From Lepturacanthus savala (Eukaryota > Chordata > Actinopteri > Scombriformes > Trichiuridae), in contig CM060462.1 in the NCBI GenBank assembly GCA_030544235.1, positions 1,575,001-1,639,000 on the forward strand: a DNA stretch of 64,000 nucleotides, in the 5' to 3' direction. The number at the start of each line of letters is the position of its first letter. Position 1 is the stretch's first letter. The position numbers and the translations under genes are program-made. This document shows, one piece after another, positions 25,763 to 37,865 of this stretch. The notes under the pieces are model-generated. The model did not search any database and was not told where the DNA came from. It was given only the letters and a program-made list of their open reading frames with translations.

Positions 25763-28700
25763 ATGCCCTTAACCCCAACATAGCTGCTCAGTGACAGCAG
25801 GTCAGACTACAGTTGTGCTGGGCAGCTTTTACGTGTGAATGTGTAAATGTGTATGTGTGAATGTAACCATGGTGTTCCTGCAAGACCGAAACTTAACTGA
25901 ATAAATAAAGGTTAAACACATGCACATAAATAATCATGGATAGTGAAGACTGCAAGAACACAATGTTTGTGTCCTCTGTATTTGAATAGAAAACCACAGC
26001 ACTTCTGAGCCATTATTGGAGTGTGCTTTCTATACCAAAAGGCCTTGTTGGCTTATTGTGATATTCAGTGTGGTATTCATTCATGAAACATTGACAATAT
26101 TATAGAAGTGTTCAAGTGTAAGTGAAGGTTTTTCAATGTCAACCCCTATTTCAAGGATTTGAAACCATTAGTGGATTCTCTACTCGCTAAGCATTTGAAT
26201 AGACATTCATTTATATGTGAAACTTCCCTAGTACAGGCATGAAATTTGGTCCATGTTAGTAGTAGTAATTTGATTGATTTTATATCACGTTAGGACATGA
26301 GGTGAATGAAATTAGATTCTCTGGTCCAATGTGAGGCTAATAGAATATGAATTTGTATTGAAGCGTTTTAGTACAGGGTGTTTGGTTTGGGGCATTGATG
26401 TGTACAGGTGAGTTCCCACACAAGTATAAGTGGTGGAGCAGAAGATTTCATTTATCCACCTGCAGTGAAGGCTTAATTGCATTGGCCGCAAATAAAATAT
26501 AAGAAACATGATGGTTGGTGATGATCTGGTTGCTAATCGCTGCCAAACATCCACACCATGACCTTTTTTTTAATGGAATTACACCGAAGGGTCAAATCTC
26601 ACAGAGTGTAATGAGCTGGACAGGAAGTCAGACAGGAAAGGCACAAATCAACCTGCTAATTTTCAAAATAAAACACTATGTGCAGACTTCCACCTACTTA
26701 CCCACAGTAGAGGAACAAACAATCTGAGAGGTAAAGTCAACTTTTGTTTGCTTGTTGTTCATTCATGGTTGTGACACCATTATCATGGGATCTGTTGGTT
26801 TTTGCAGCTGTGTAACGTACAATCTTTACTTACAGTACTTGCTCCATAGATTCCAAAAACAGCAGATGTCTTTTTTTTTCCTTTTTCCACTGCACAACTA
26901 AACTGAATTAGTAATAACTTGAACAATGAGCTGCTGTTGTGTTTCCATTATTCAACACAAAAGAACAAAGGGTTATTTTAAACCTTTCTTTGTCTGCTGT
27001 ATATAAAACATACTGAACCATGACTCCAAAACTGAGGTTCATGCCGAACTATGAATTCTGTAAACCCTTTCACCCCTAGTGATAATATAACTAACATAGC
27101 AGGAACACTTCCTGATAATGCTTATGCCTCCCCACAGTGTTTCTTTCAGTATTATCAATGTGCTGAGATGGTGATTCACACTATCTGCTGAGTAATAAAC
27201 AGCCACAGGCAAGGGCTTCCAGTGGTGTCTCCTGAGGTGGAGATTGTCTCATCAGTTTGGTGACAGCTGGGGGAAGAAGCTGTTGAGGTGGCAAGTGGTC
27301 TTCAACAAAATGCCCTGGCATCATCGCTAAGGGAAAAGTTTGGGCAATGAAAGGCTGCTGGAGAGTGCTGTGTTGGCTGTATATCATCCTGTCCTTTTTC
27401 TTCACCCTTGGTGTCATGCAGCTAGTTTAATGTAGGGCAGCTGACAGCCAATTATCTGCTCAACAGGGAGGTCAACACTTTAAAGCTTGTCCGGTGAGCG
27501 GGAGGAGAAGGAGGTAAACTAGATACCACGATGGGGGAAAAATGCACCCACGACTTTAGTCACTGGCCTGGAAAACGTGACTGGGCTTGGTGGTGAGAGT
27601 GTGCTTCGGTTTTTCACAGGAAGACGCTCCTTGATGGGAGTTTCGGGATCCAGCAAATGTTCTCATCAGATCCTAGGATGATGGCTGATAGGTGTGAATT
27701 TCAACACTGAGCCCAGATTGAGACATATGGATCAGCTGGATGTGCAGAGCAAGTGGAAATCAATTCTCATTTTGGAGTGTGTTAGGTGTGACATTGGCGT
27801 AGTGCGAAGCATCTCAGGTTGTCGGTGATGAGGTCTATCAGGCTGTGGTGTCATCAGATATAAACAGTTTGATGGACAGGTCAGAGAGAGATGGGGAATC
27901 ATTGGGAGAAAAGGAGTAAAGAAATGACTTCCACAAGCTTGCATCTCCCACAAAAATGCCTGGGAACAACTCTCCCATGCTTCTTTTGCTCACACAAGAG
28001 TGTTCTAGTAACAATTCTGTAACGTCAATAAATTTCGTAATGAAAAACTACTGCAAAAAAGAGACATGAAAACCCAACTTTGTTTAAAGAAAAAAGAAAG
28101 TTTTAAAATATTCCCTCAGCTCTAGGGTTTTTCATGTTCTTATTCTAGGTCCATCTATGCATCTTTGCTTTGATTTAAAATTTCTGGGTCCAGAAACATG
28201 AATGATGGTGAGCGGTAAATCCAGATCTATAGTTTTCAGAAGTTCCTTCAGAAACCTGTCAGTCTACAATGTTAGTACGAGCTGGGGTGTAATTTCCAGT
28301 GGGAAACGGGGGACATGTCACCACCATTGTTCAAAATCCTGATTTATTATTATCTCTTGAAAAAAGTGGTTTATGTGATATGAAAGATTTTTTTTTCCCC
28401 TTTTAGAAAATGCATGAGATCATGTTGAGAGAAAAGATGATTGTTAATTTCCATAATTGACAAGTTGCATCAATATAAGTCAATACTGAAATTACAATAT
28501 GTTCATTTCCTGAAATAAAATGTCTAAACATTACTATAGTTATATTCAATATGTTGCTGCATTGTGTACCTATCCACATTGTTCTCAACAATTTTCAAAT
28601 CAAGAGAATGTTCTTTTTTAACATTCATTTTAATGGTATGGATGTTACTTGTCAATGTCTCCTGTGCACATGCACTAAACTTTTAATGTGAAACTGTTTG

Positions 28701-31700
28701 ATTTAGTGTTTTCAGGCTTCCTGGCCATGAGGATAATTCAGCTCCATATATTACATATAATATAATGTAAAGCTCTTTGGGTCTGTTCAGCCTCTTAACA
28801 TGTCTGTGCTTTCATCTGCCATGTTTCCATTCCACTGTATTTCCATTCCATCACATTTCTTTTCAGCTTAAATCACTTATCGTGTACAACCCAGACACAG
28901 TTAATGACATGATTGCAAAGAAAGTAGTTGCTATAAACTTTATTTGTGAAGTTTGTATTCACCTAAGTGGCCAAAATCAATTTACAGTAGAACAAATATA
29001 ATCCATAATGAAGTCTACGGAGTTCTTTCTCTTTTTTCGTACTGTTATTGTCCTACTAGCAGACATTCAATTATATCCACCTTTGTCAAGAAAGTTTGCA
29101 CACATCAGCGAGAATGATTCCAAAATTCAATAGAGTATAACTTGCAGAGCAAAGACTGTAATTCAGTTCACTAGAAAGTCAGAGGAAGACAGGGGAGCAG
29201 AGGGAATCATTATTAGTCAGCAGTTGTAGTGTATTCTGTCCTTTTTCTCCGAGCAAATAATGCTGAAGAAAAATCCGGGGATTGCAGTGTGGAAATCTGT
29301 TCTGAGGTGAGAGGGCCCGGCTCATCCCTCTCTGCTTCTCCATGGGGGAGATCAAGAGTTCGGAAACTGAGCCAGCAGGTTTCCTGTCTCTAACATTCAC
29401 ACTCACAACCCATCTCATGGTAAAACTCAAATTTTGAAATTCTGTAGATCAAGTTGAGCATAAAACTAAATAGACACAGACCGACAGAGCAGAGATTTAC
29501 CGTAGCAGAGCACAGCAAATCAGCTCCCATATTCTCAAAAATGTGAAAAATCTAAATAAAAAAATAAAAAAGCAGCAATATGTGCATGGAGATTGGTATT
29601 ATTTCAGTGGAACAGTCCTTGTTCTGTCATCAAATATATTCTAAAGTCCAGGTAGAGCCACCATGAAGCTCCAGCAGTCTGAGTCGAATCAAGTATCTTC
29701 CACAGAAAATCCCTCACACAAAGGAAGTATTTCATACATAAAAGACTTTAAATGTGTGTAACAGAGACTGAGTCTTCACACAGTGAATTGTGGAGGTTAA
29801 TTGTAGAGATCTGTGAAAACATACTCCCAATTGGGATGTTAATCAGCAGCAGCATCAAGTGGGAAAAAAATTATAATAATTTCATGAGGGTGGAAATTAT
29901 GATTCATATTCAATATGATTTTCATTTGAGTATAGAAAAGAAAATCTGGATTCCATGTGTTGACATGGTTCATTATATCATCTGCTGTTGAGCATGTCCA
30001 GTTGGTGGTCTAATGCACCTTCACACGGTTTATAACCACCATAAAACACCACAGAAAAAGGAGATGTTCACCAAACATTAACGTTACCCTTTAAATAAGC
30101 ACAAGCTTGTCCACTATCCTTCATTGAGCGATTGTTGATTTTTCAGCCCCAACAATGCCACAGAAGAAGCGACTATCACTCTCCAGCAACTGGAACTCCT
30201 TCGTGGTCATCCTAACTGGGACACAATTTGTATGTAACCACGTAATGTCAGGCCTCTACAGTGCATCAATTCCCCTTGTATTTTCACCTTAAAATAGGCT
30301 TCTGAAATGGGAAATAGCTCTATGAGCGGTGTGTGGAGTACAGACTAAGAGGTTATGTTTTTCCTTTTATTCACAATCTTTTCTCCCTCCCACTGAAGTT
30401 AGGAGGCGACCATATCCAACCTCCACAAGCTTACTGATTAACAATCCCAAAGTTTTACCATGAAGTCCAGTTTAACAAGTCTCTTACTTCCGTCTCAGTG
30501 TGTGTTTTCATCTCCCACCGCGTGTTGGCTGCAACTCAGCATGTTTTGTTAAAGAGAGCAACCGGTAAGCGCTTATGAACCGAGGCACAGAAGGAGAAAC
30601 AGACCTGCGGAGTGACAAAGGGCAGGCAGATGAACAGAGCAGCTGGAGGAGCTGGTTGAGCATCTTTAGTGTTTGAGTGCTCAGGTGGGAAGAGCAGGGG
30701 TGAGACCAAGCTTTGAGTTAGTTCATCACAGAGCTTCTGCCACTTGCTGACAAAGAGAGCGTTACTGGGACCCAAAAAACTGATGGCTAGGCAGGAATAG
30801 GCTCCTTTTGTTCAGCCTAGTGGAGCAGCGAGAAACTTCCCATTCCCCATTCAAAAAGCCGCTTCTGCTTTTCCCGCAGCTGCTGCTGCTGCTGCAGGTA
30901 AACGCTTGCATTCAAAAGATGTTTCCACTTTGAGGATGAGCAGAGTGGAGGATGAGAGGAAGGAGGAGAGATGGATATTAGCCTATAAAGTGGAGCTGGC
31001 AGAGGAGGTGGGTGGGAAAAGAGGATGGTTTTGATTGTGCTTAGAGGAAGATGAAGAAGTAAAGAAGGGACAGAGTGGACCGCATGATTGGATTTTGGCA
31101 AGTGGGAGAGCTGCTGTCTGAATGTGAAGGCTGACTTATAATGGGAGAGAATGGTCATTGGGCTTAGGGTTCTCTAGTCAGGGCTCTGTCTGTCTCTTCA
31201 AATTTAATTACACTCGCACAGGGGAATTCTGACTCACACAAGAGCTCGTCTAAAAAAAATGAGTCTGCTTCAGGTTGGCCCAGCTATGTTTTCTGCCCCA
31301 ACATCTACTTTATGGTGCTTAACAATGCATGATATTTGAAAGAAATTAAAGGTCTTGATCATACTTAATAAATAAATGCCATCTATTTATATGTAAACAC
31401 TACACAAGACTGCTGACCCAAACTAGAAAGAAGAAACATTTTTGAAGGATTTTTTTTTTCTTTTTTACAGTTGAAGGATTTGTTTCTCTAAACTTTCTGT
31501 TCATCTATGCAGCACTGTGATTTGGCTGGACTGACCCTTTCTAAATACTCATTTGTGGACAATATAAATGTCATAGACTGGCACGAACTGGTTGTGTTTG
31601 GGCATGCCTGACTGCCTTTAATAAAACATTTGCTTAGTCCGAGCACTCCTCTGAGCTACATATGGTGCATGTCATTGTGCCTGAAGGAGGAGGACAGCAC

Positions 31701-33466
31701 AGTCAGCTGGCGTCATTTAGCCTCGCTGTTGTTTGGCCAGCCCACTGTGCAACAATTATGCCTGCAGGTAATGTGTGAGAGAGAGAGACAAAGGGGGAGA
31801 GAGAAAAGGAAAAGAAGGGGACAATAAAACTACTCCCAAAGTCACCTTAAAAGCACAGCGAGGGCCAACTGTGCATCAACACCTTCACGTATTTGTCTTC
31901 CAAAGGAACTTTTACAAAGGTGAGTGCACAGAATATACACACCAGTGGTGAAAGACACAGGTCATTAGGTCATTCAGGTCAGATCAGGTCATTAACCTAT
32001 GTAAAAAAAGCAATGCCAGAGGGTTTTAAAAGTTAAATTCTAGTATGTAAAAGCACACATCATCAGCATAATATAGGACTCTATATATCAAGGAGCGCTA
32101 AGATTCACAGCATTTACTCATCCCTGCATGTACTTGGGTTGGTTGGTGCTCATTTATTTTTCTTTAAGACTCCTCCATGTGTGTTATGTTATAAATAAAA
32201 CCATATACTTTCGAGTACATGCAAAGAAAACTTGCATTATTGATGCAGCTCTCTTTATCAATGAATTCAAAATCATCTAATTATCTAATTTAAGTAAATT
32301 CATTTAAGAAAGCTCAGTTTTATCAAACAGCAAAATGTCTTTTCTTGGCTCTGCTGAAATAAGCTTCTCTATGCTTTCAAATCAATTTTGCTTTAATTCA
32401 TCTCCATTAAATGTTGATCGCATTCTCTGAGGCGTGTCGAAGGAGCGACGAGGGACTGTTATATATGAAGTAATGGAGACAAAAACATAAATCAGCAGCC
32501 GGATTTGTCTATACTCTTAGGTAATTTAACAAAAGCCCAAAACGGTTTTTGCACATGAAACTTATAACCCACAATGTTGTTACTCATTACTCGTCTTGTT
32601 CATTGAAATATATTTCCAAACTATTACTTATCATAAAGTAGCAACTGCAGCTACCTTTCAGCCCTGGTTTTTAACTGGTCGCTCAGCTTCAAGCATTTTA
32701 AGGAGCAGCTTTCCCAGTGTGTGAAGGGGCCCTCTCCTTCACTCTCCCTCTGTGCATAATTGTGCCTTTGTTTTCCAGCATACACATATAAATACTCATC
32801 CACATGTTCACTTTGCCTGCTTGTGTTACAGAGCTGAAGGCTTTTACTTTCAGGAGTGGAGGAAAAATCAATGTTTCCTGCCCTTTAAAAACAATTCACA
32901 GTTGTACCGTTTCTCCAGGGGCTGGGTGGGGGGGGTTAGAGTTTGCTCCTGCCACTCACAGATATCCTACAGCCATCACATTCTGCTGCAGACTCCCATT
33001 CCTCTCACAACACTTAGTCTTATTGAATACAAGACTCTCAGAGAAGATGTGCACACCTGTTCTGTATCGGTAGTTCATGACAGCCCAGTAACATACAGCA
33101 TGTTGTAGTTATCAGTGCCATAGTCAGTGATGTTGTACGTCTGTTTATGCAGCGTAAACATTATCAGCATGCTTGGTATCGCAGGCACAATACATGCGAG
33201 GTTATCTGTCTGACTGAGCGTACAGGAGGAAAGCATCGCATTGACTCGGCCTCCCATCAACCACTGACTTAAACTGGCATCGGCGTAATCTCCCGCTAAT
33301 CTTTATTTTACTATACCTCGACGACAGCATCTGCAAACAGCCGTTAGCAAGATGAGAATTCATCTCTGGGTTTAATTTAAAACAAAGGAACTCAGTAATC
33401 CACGGAAGTAAAGTTGCGCTGAAAAGGAGCTGCAGGCTAAAATGAAGAGGATTACAGATGGATTAC

Positions 33467-33617
33467 CTGTGTTCTGACTCGTGGATGGAGAATATGACTC
33501 CTGATGTGGAGGACTTCTGCTGGATGGAGGCCAAGAAGGTAAACTCACTTTTACTCCTGAACAGCTGCACCACTTTTTCTGTGATGTGCGCCGGAGCATG
33601 AACTGCTCTTCCGACAT
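33467..33617 (-). CDS. nell1: nell1 coding exon 3 (first half of TSPN domain)
   Basis: This internal coding exon of 151 nt encodes about 50 residues of the laminin-G/thrombospondin-N-like domain of NELL1, a secreted glycoprotein with VWC and EGF repeats linked to bone and cartilage formation. On the minus strand it is preceded by a pyrimidine-rich tract ending CCCTCAG and followed by the donor AG|GTAATC. It enters in phase 1 (a G from the previous exon completes Asp) and leaves in phase 2. Visible stretches include HITEKVVQLF, SEFTFLASIQQK and STSGVIFSI, which align closely with human NELL1 about residues 62-111 as I remember it and less well with NELL2. The RNKS glycosylation sequon I recall in human NELL1 reads RSKS here. 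A ccacag 37 nt upstream is a possible competing acceptor but would shift the frame. The intact frame and exact splice sites argue for a functional exon. The exon number assumes the human gene structure. Confidence 0.93.
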
Positions 33618-33661
33618 CTGAGGGAATAGAGGAAAATGGAAAGTAATCATGAGCCTGTGGA

Positions 33662-33664
<3 letters not shown>

Positions 33665-33694
<30 letters not shown>
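33665..33694. repeat. (AC)15 microsatellite next to exon 3 acceptor
   Basis: Fifteen AC units read as (GT)15 on the gene's strand. They end 47 nt before the first base of exon 3, between the likely branch region and the repeat copy at 33873. A short (TA) run follows at 33695. Confidence 0.97.
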
Positions 33695-33702
<8 letters not shown>

Positions 33703-33872
33703 CTTTCATGACATCTGTTTCCTAAACTACCACATGCCAAAATGTATAATTACATATAAAATCAGCTAATCACACAATACAAAGGAACACCTTTATGTTT
33801 TGAAAATATATCTGGCTGTTCAGTATGAAGTTAGTTTTATAATGATGGATTCAAAACTCCATTTTTGGATTT

Positions 33873-34180
33873 TAGAGCTGCAACAATTAGTCTATTAGGG
33901 GATTAGTTTCATCAGTTGCCAACTATTTTGACAATTGTTATTTTTAAGAATAAAATCCAAATTCTCTGGTTCCAGCCTCTCAAATCTGATTATTTTCAGG
34001 TCTTCTTGTTTTTTTCAGCCTTCTATTATAGTAAACTGATGATCTTTGGGTTGTGGACTGTTATTAGGGACACACAAAAACATTTTAGGTTGTATCTTCA
34101 GCTTTGGAAAACAGTGATCAACACTTTATGAACCAAACAACTAATCAATTAATTGTTTCCATAATCAATCGATTAATCGA
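33873..34180 (+). mobile_element. MITE, GCTGCAACAATTAGT family, copy A
   Basis: The start GAGCTGCAACAATTAGTC and an end rich in ATCGATTAATCGA identify a non-autonomous DNA element widespread in fish genomes. It lies 256 bp upstream of exon 3 on the gene's strand. Two blocks (33978-33997 and 34042-34062) are exactly complementary to blocks in the copy at 13750-13992. Confidence 0.75.
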
Positions 34181-34492
34181 CTCTCCACATAGCCCATTGG
34201 GATTTATACATAAAATGACTCTATAATATAAAGCAGAGGTGGTGGAACCCAGAGACTTCCACTGAGCTGCTGCAATAAAATTGCGAGTGCGTTCTGTATG
34301 TGTTCATTTATTTTGAGAATGACCTGACTACACAGTCTGTCGCTGCCAACAACAGCCGCAGCATTAAATAGATTAATAGGTGACATTAGTATAACATTTT
34401 TGACAAATGAGAATAGCCAGTCCACCAAGACCAGACCACCTTTAGGTCAGGTCCGTTAGATTTCTTTCACACTCCATCACAAGTGAGTGAAG

Positions 34493-34724
34493 ATGGAGTT
34501 GGTGCCAAAGAAAATTGTCAGGTTGCCTATTTGGGAAGATTTCAGGTTTAATTCAGATGCAAAGGGTGATGCCCCTGGATGTCACGAAGGTGATTTGCAA
34601 GCAGAGTTGTACTTGTGAAGGAGACTCAAACCGTGACCTACACAGACATCTGCGTGTCTTCCACCCTGCCGAGGCTGCTAACCTAGCATCAAAAAATGCT
34701 GCGGTCAGCAAAGACGATGATTAA
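34493..34724 (+). pseudogene. frameshifted BED zinc-finger remnant (hAT/ZBED type)
   Basis: A frame starting with ATG at 34493 gives a segment with VPKKIVRLPIWEDF and a following S-D-A-K-G, typical of the entry to BED fingers in hAT transposases and ZBED proteins. It runs into a stop at about 34616. The downstream part of the finger continues in another frame, with VICKQSC followed by DLHRHLRVFHP at about 34575-34665, matching the Cys pair and the His-x4-His end of a BED finger. The frame change lies at about 34550-34590. No transposase catalytic region follows, so this is a fragment of an old hAT element or a related gene copy on the strand opposite to nell1. Confidence 0.55.
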
Positions 34725-34808
34725 CGGGGGCCATGCCCTGAACTGTACACAATGCACTGATACATCCACAGCTATAGCCTACAGCTAACTTCCAGCCTCA
34801 CCATCTCA

Positions 34809-34829
34809 CTCTCTCTCTCTCTCTCTCTC
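34809..34829. repeat. (CT)10 microsatellite
   Basis: Perfect pyrimidine run just after the BED-finger remnant. Confidence 0.95.
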
Positions 34830-37674
34830 GTCCACACGCTTGCTATGCACACAACCTCCAATACCATCAGCTTGGAAAAAAACAATCAGCGTTCATCCCT
34901 TCAATATCTTATCCGAGCAGGAATCAACACAAGGCCGGGTTCAGACTCTGATTGATTCTAGCATTGTCATCGTGGAGTGGAGAGGGCCCTGTGGTTGTCT
35001 CAGTGCAGGGCTTTTAACTCTCCCCAGGGTGACTGTGGCCAGCCTGCCCTCACACTCAGCCTCCCGACAGTCACAGCCCGAATCGATGGTGCCCCCCTTC
35101 CCCCCACCCCCGGTTCTCCAACACATTGACTCCCCGACCAGAGTCTGTCACTAAATCCCCTTTCAAATCTGAACACTTGTTTCTATTCTGTCAAGATACT
35201 TCAGACACCTGTAGGGTTTTTATATCGTTTTACTGAAAAATAAAAGATGGAGTTGTGTGTTGACCGTTAAAGTCAATGAATGACCTACACATTAATTCAA
35301 CAATTAATTCATTTAACAGTTTAAACAATATTGGACAAAGAAGCCTGTTCCTACTTATATCACTACAAAAATGAAAATGAAAAAGTTTCACCTTCTTGAA
35401 AAGATGTTTTAGCTTAGGGGTGGTGGTGAAACTGTGTTTTCTTAGCGAAGGCATCAAGCCAATAATTTTTCCAAGTGTTTACTTTTGAAAAAGCCACTTA
35501 TGTCTACTTCAAACTGTGACTGTCGCTTTTCATGGAAGTGCTTAATAAAGTCAAGTTCACATTTTTCACCACAACGATCGATACTGACAAACTGCAGTAA
35601 TGAGTTCGGCTCATAAACCAGGCAACAAACACAGAACTGTTAGTCCTGTGTTTTTGACCTTGGCTGAAAATGGGTACAGGAGCTGAACTGTTTTTCACCT
35701 ATGGTGATGAATTGTACAACTCTTCCAGAAGACTTCATTCTCCCAGAAAAGTCAAACCAGAGCTTGAAGATCCATTTCTCAACTGGATCCAGCTACAGAG
35801 GATGATCTCACTGCTTTTCTCACCTGTCAGGTCAACAGGTCTTTATATCTAAATGACAACATACTGTAGATTATTAGTCAGTGCTTTGAAGAATGACAAA
35901 AACTATGTGCACATATTAATTGGCCCAAGGTTAAGCCTTTGGTTAAGGTCAGGTTCATTTTAGGCTTGTAACCCTTTGTGTCATAATAAAAGAAAAAGAG
36001 CTGACACGCTTTATTCTGATTGGTAAACTTCCAGAAGCTGAACTCAGCAGACTTCCAACAGCAATGGAGGCTACAGAAACAAACGGTTGGATTTTTCTTT
36101 CTATTTTCAATAATATCAACAAATCTTCAACTTATCGCTGTATCTTAGCCCTGCCAACGTTATAGCAATTCAATCAAATGCAAAGGATTTGATTCACTCC
36201 AATATATTTGATTTGGAAATATGTCTCTTAATAGGAGTCAGAGAATCTCAAAAAGCCATTTCAATTAAAGTCAAAAATGAAATCTCTGATCTCTGATTTT
36301 TCTCATGTTCTCATTTGCAATTTAAAATTGTAATATGGAAAAATATAGTTTAGACCTACTGTATACTGTACTTTTTTTCCCTTTTAGTTTAGAGCTAAAA
36401 CAATATGCTTATAGATCTGTGTTTGGAGAAAGAGTTACAAAAAGCTGGAAGAAACCAACAATCTCCTAATAATGATGGATCTTTCAGAGTCTCCACTGTA
36501 CAGAGGTCTTCTGGGTTTTAGACATAAAACACTGTTAACAGTGAGAGGGAGAAACGGGTAGAACAGGAAAATGAAGCTCCATGTTGCAGGGAGCAGCCGG
36601 CGGTCGCCCTCCCCTCCTCCTCGATTTTACAGCTCATCACTTTAATCAGGAGCCTGGCGGGTCCTCCCTCAGCCCGGTTAAGTCTTACAGATGGCCTCTT
36701 TAACTGGCAGTGAGGGAGCGGAGCTCAGCTGTGGTCCAGAGAGACTTCAGTCACCGAAGACACAGCCGGTGAAGTCTGTGTGGACTTCTGTCTGGCCTGA
36801 TATGGAAACGTCATGTCACAGTTTCACAGCCAGATAAGCACATTACTGTACTACGCTCAAGTCTTGCCAAGGGCACAAAGTAAATCAGGGCAGATTTTTG
36901 GCAGGAAAAAGCCTGAGAGCCTGCACTTCCTAGAACACAAGGAGAACCATTACTACACATCGCCTCCTGCAGGTCTGTATGTTTCTGTTTGCAGTGTTTA
37001 AGGACCCGTGTGGCATTCAGGAAGATCTAGGGGCAGAAATGTAACCTCATAATTATTAGTTTATAATAATCTGAACCTAAGAATTGTTTTTATCTTAAAA
37101 TGAGCATATATACATGGAGCAGGTCCCATGGAGATGTACACATAGATGCCACCACCATCTTAGGAGGAAAAACTCTTTATTAAATATACGATCATGAATA
37201 CTTTACTATAAAATGACTCATTGAAATCAGTTGAAAACATATGAGCAAACTAAATGAAATCAGGAAAAGGTGGACAGATAGCTTCCATTTACTAGCATCA
37301 TCACAGGGCTGTCTAGCCCCTCCCAAGATGGCAGCCTCACTGATACATCACTCAAATGAACAGCAAAAGGTGACATGTGTGCATATAGATCATTTATAGC
37401 ATCCTCCACAGAGCCCACCATGCTGCACCTGTATCTACGATAGCTCCTGACAGACAAACCAAACACTGGCTCTAGAGACGGCCTTTCAGATTTTTACAGT
37501 GACAGTACCTCTCAATCTCTTCGTTCCCTCTGTAGCTGGTGGAGCATGACATCAGGTTGCATGTTTGTAAAATTTGAGGCTGTCTCTCTCCTTTGTATTT
37601 TTTTAAGAACCCTGTGTGGCATGTTTCTCTCTCAGTGCTGTCAGACTGGCAGATTGTGTTCCCCATAATGCATA

Positions 37675-37865
37675 GGTGTCCAATCCTGGTCCTCGAGAGC
37701 CACTGTGGGTGCAGGTTTTTGTTCAAACCAAAGCAGTAACACACCTGATTCTAATAATGAAAGTCCTTTGCAAGGGCCCTAGTGGTTGATTAGAATCAGG
37801 TGTGTAAATCCTTGGTTTGGACAAAAGGCATCCCTGCCATAATGGTTTGGATTAAACTGCAATAA
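37675..37865. repeat. fish repeat with internal 17 bp palindrome
   Basis: It opens with GGTGTCCAATCCTGGTCCTC and GAGAGCCACTGTGGGTGCAG, a widespread fish repeat. ACACACCTGATTCTAAT at 37739-37755 has an exact inverted copy at 37789-37805, separated by 33 nt, so the transcript could form a strong hairpin. It is probably a non-autonomous DNA element. Confidence 0.6.

Larger units (their letters stand above)
17860..33466 (-). other. nell1: nell1 intron between exons 3 and 4
   Basis: This complete intron of about 15.6 kb is bounded by a GT donor at 33466 and an AG acceptor at 17860 on the minus strand. It holds the repeats listed separately at 18170-18400, 20110-20315, 22340-22700, 23390-23670 and 25480-25762, and a (CA)15 tract at 21908. 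I see no further exon. The open frames in it are short and carry no recognised domain. Stretches at about 18.4-20.1, 25.8-29.9 and 30.0-33.4 kb show no element I can name. GA-rich patches occur at 30.9-31.1 and 31.77-31.82 kb. Confidence 0.88.

Noticed and set aside
27181..27960. Region resembling a transcribed repeat or coding remnant
   Set aside because: Frames are short and I could not match any element family, so I did not annotate it.
30817..31158. Minus-strand 113-codon frame rich in Ser, Pro and Leu
   Set aside because: The composition follows from a GA-rich plus strand and a CTG run. No family resemblance.
32752..33108. Two overlapping plus-strand frames of about 90-118 codons
   Set aside because: Both are antisense to the gene, overlap each other in different frames and lack domain similarity.
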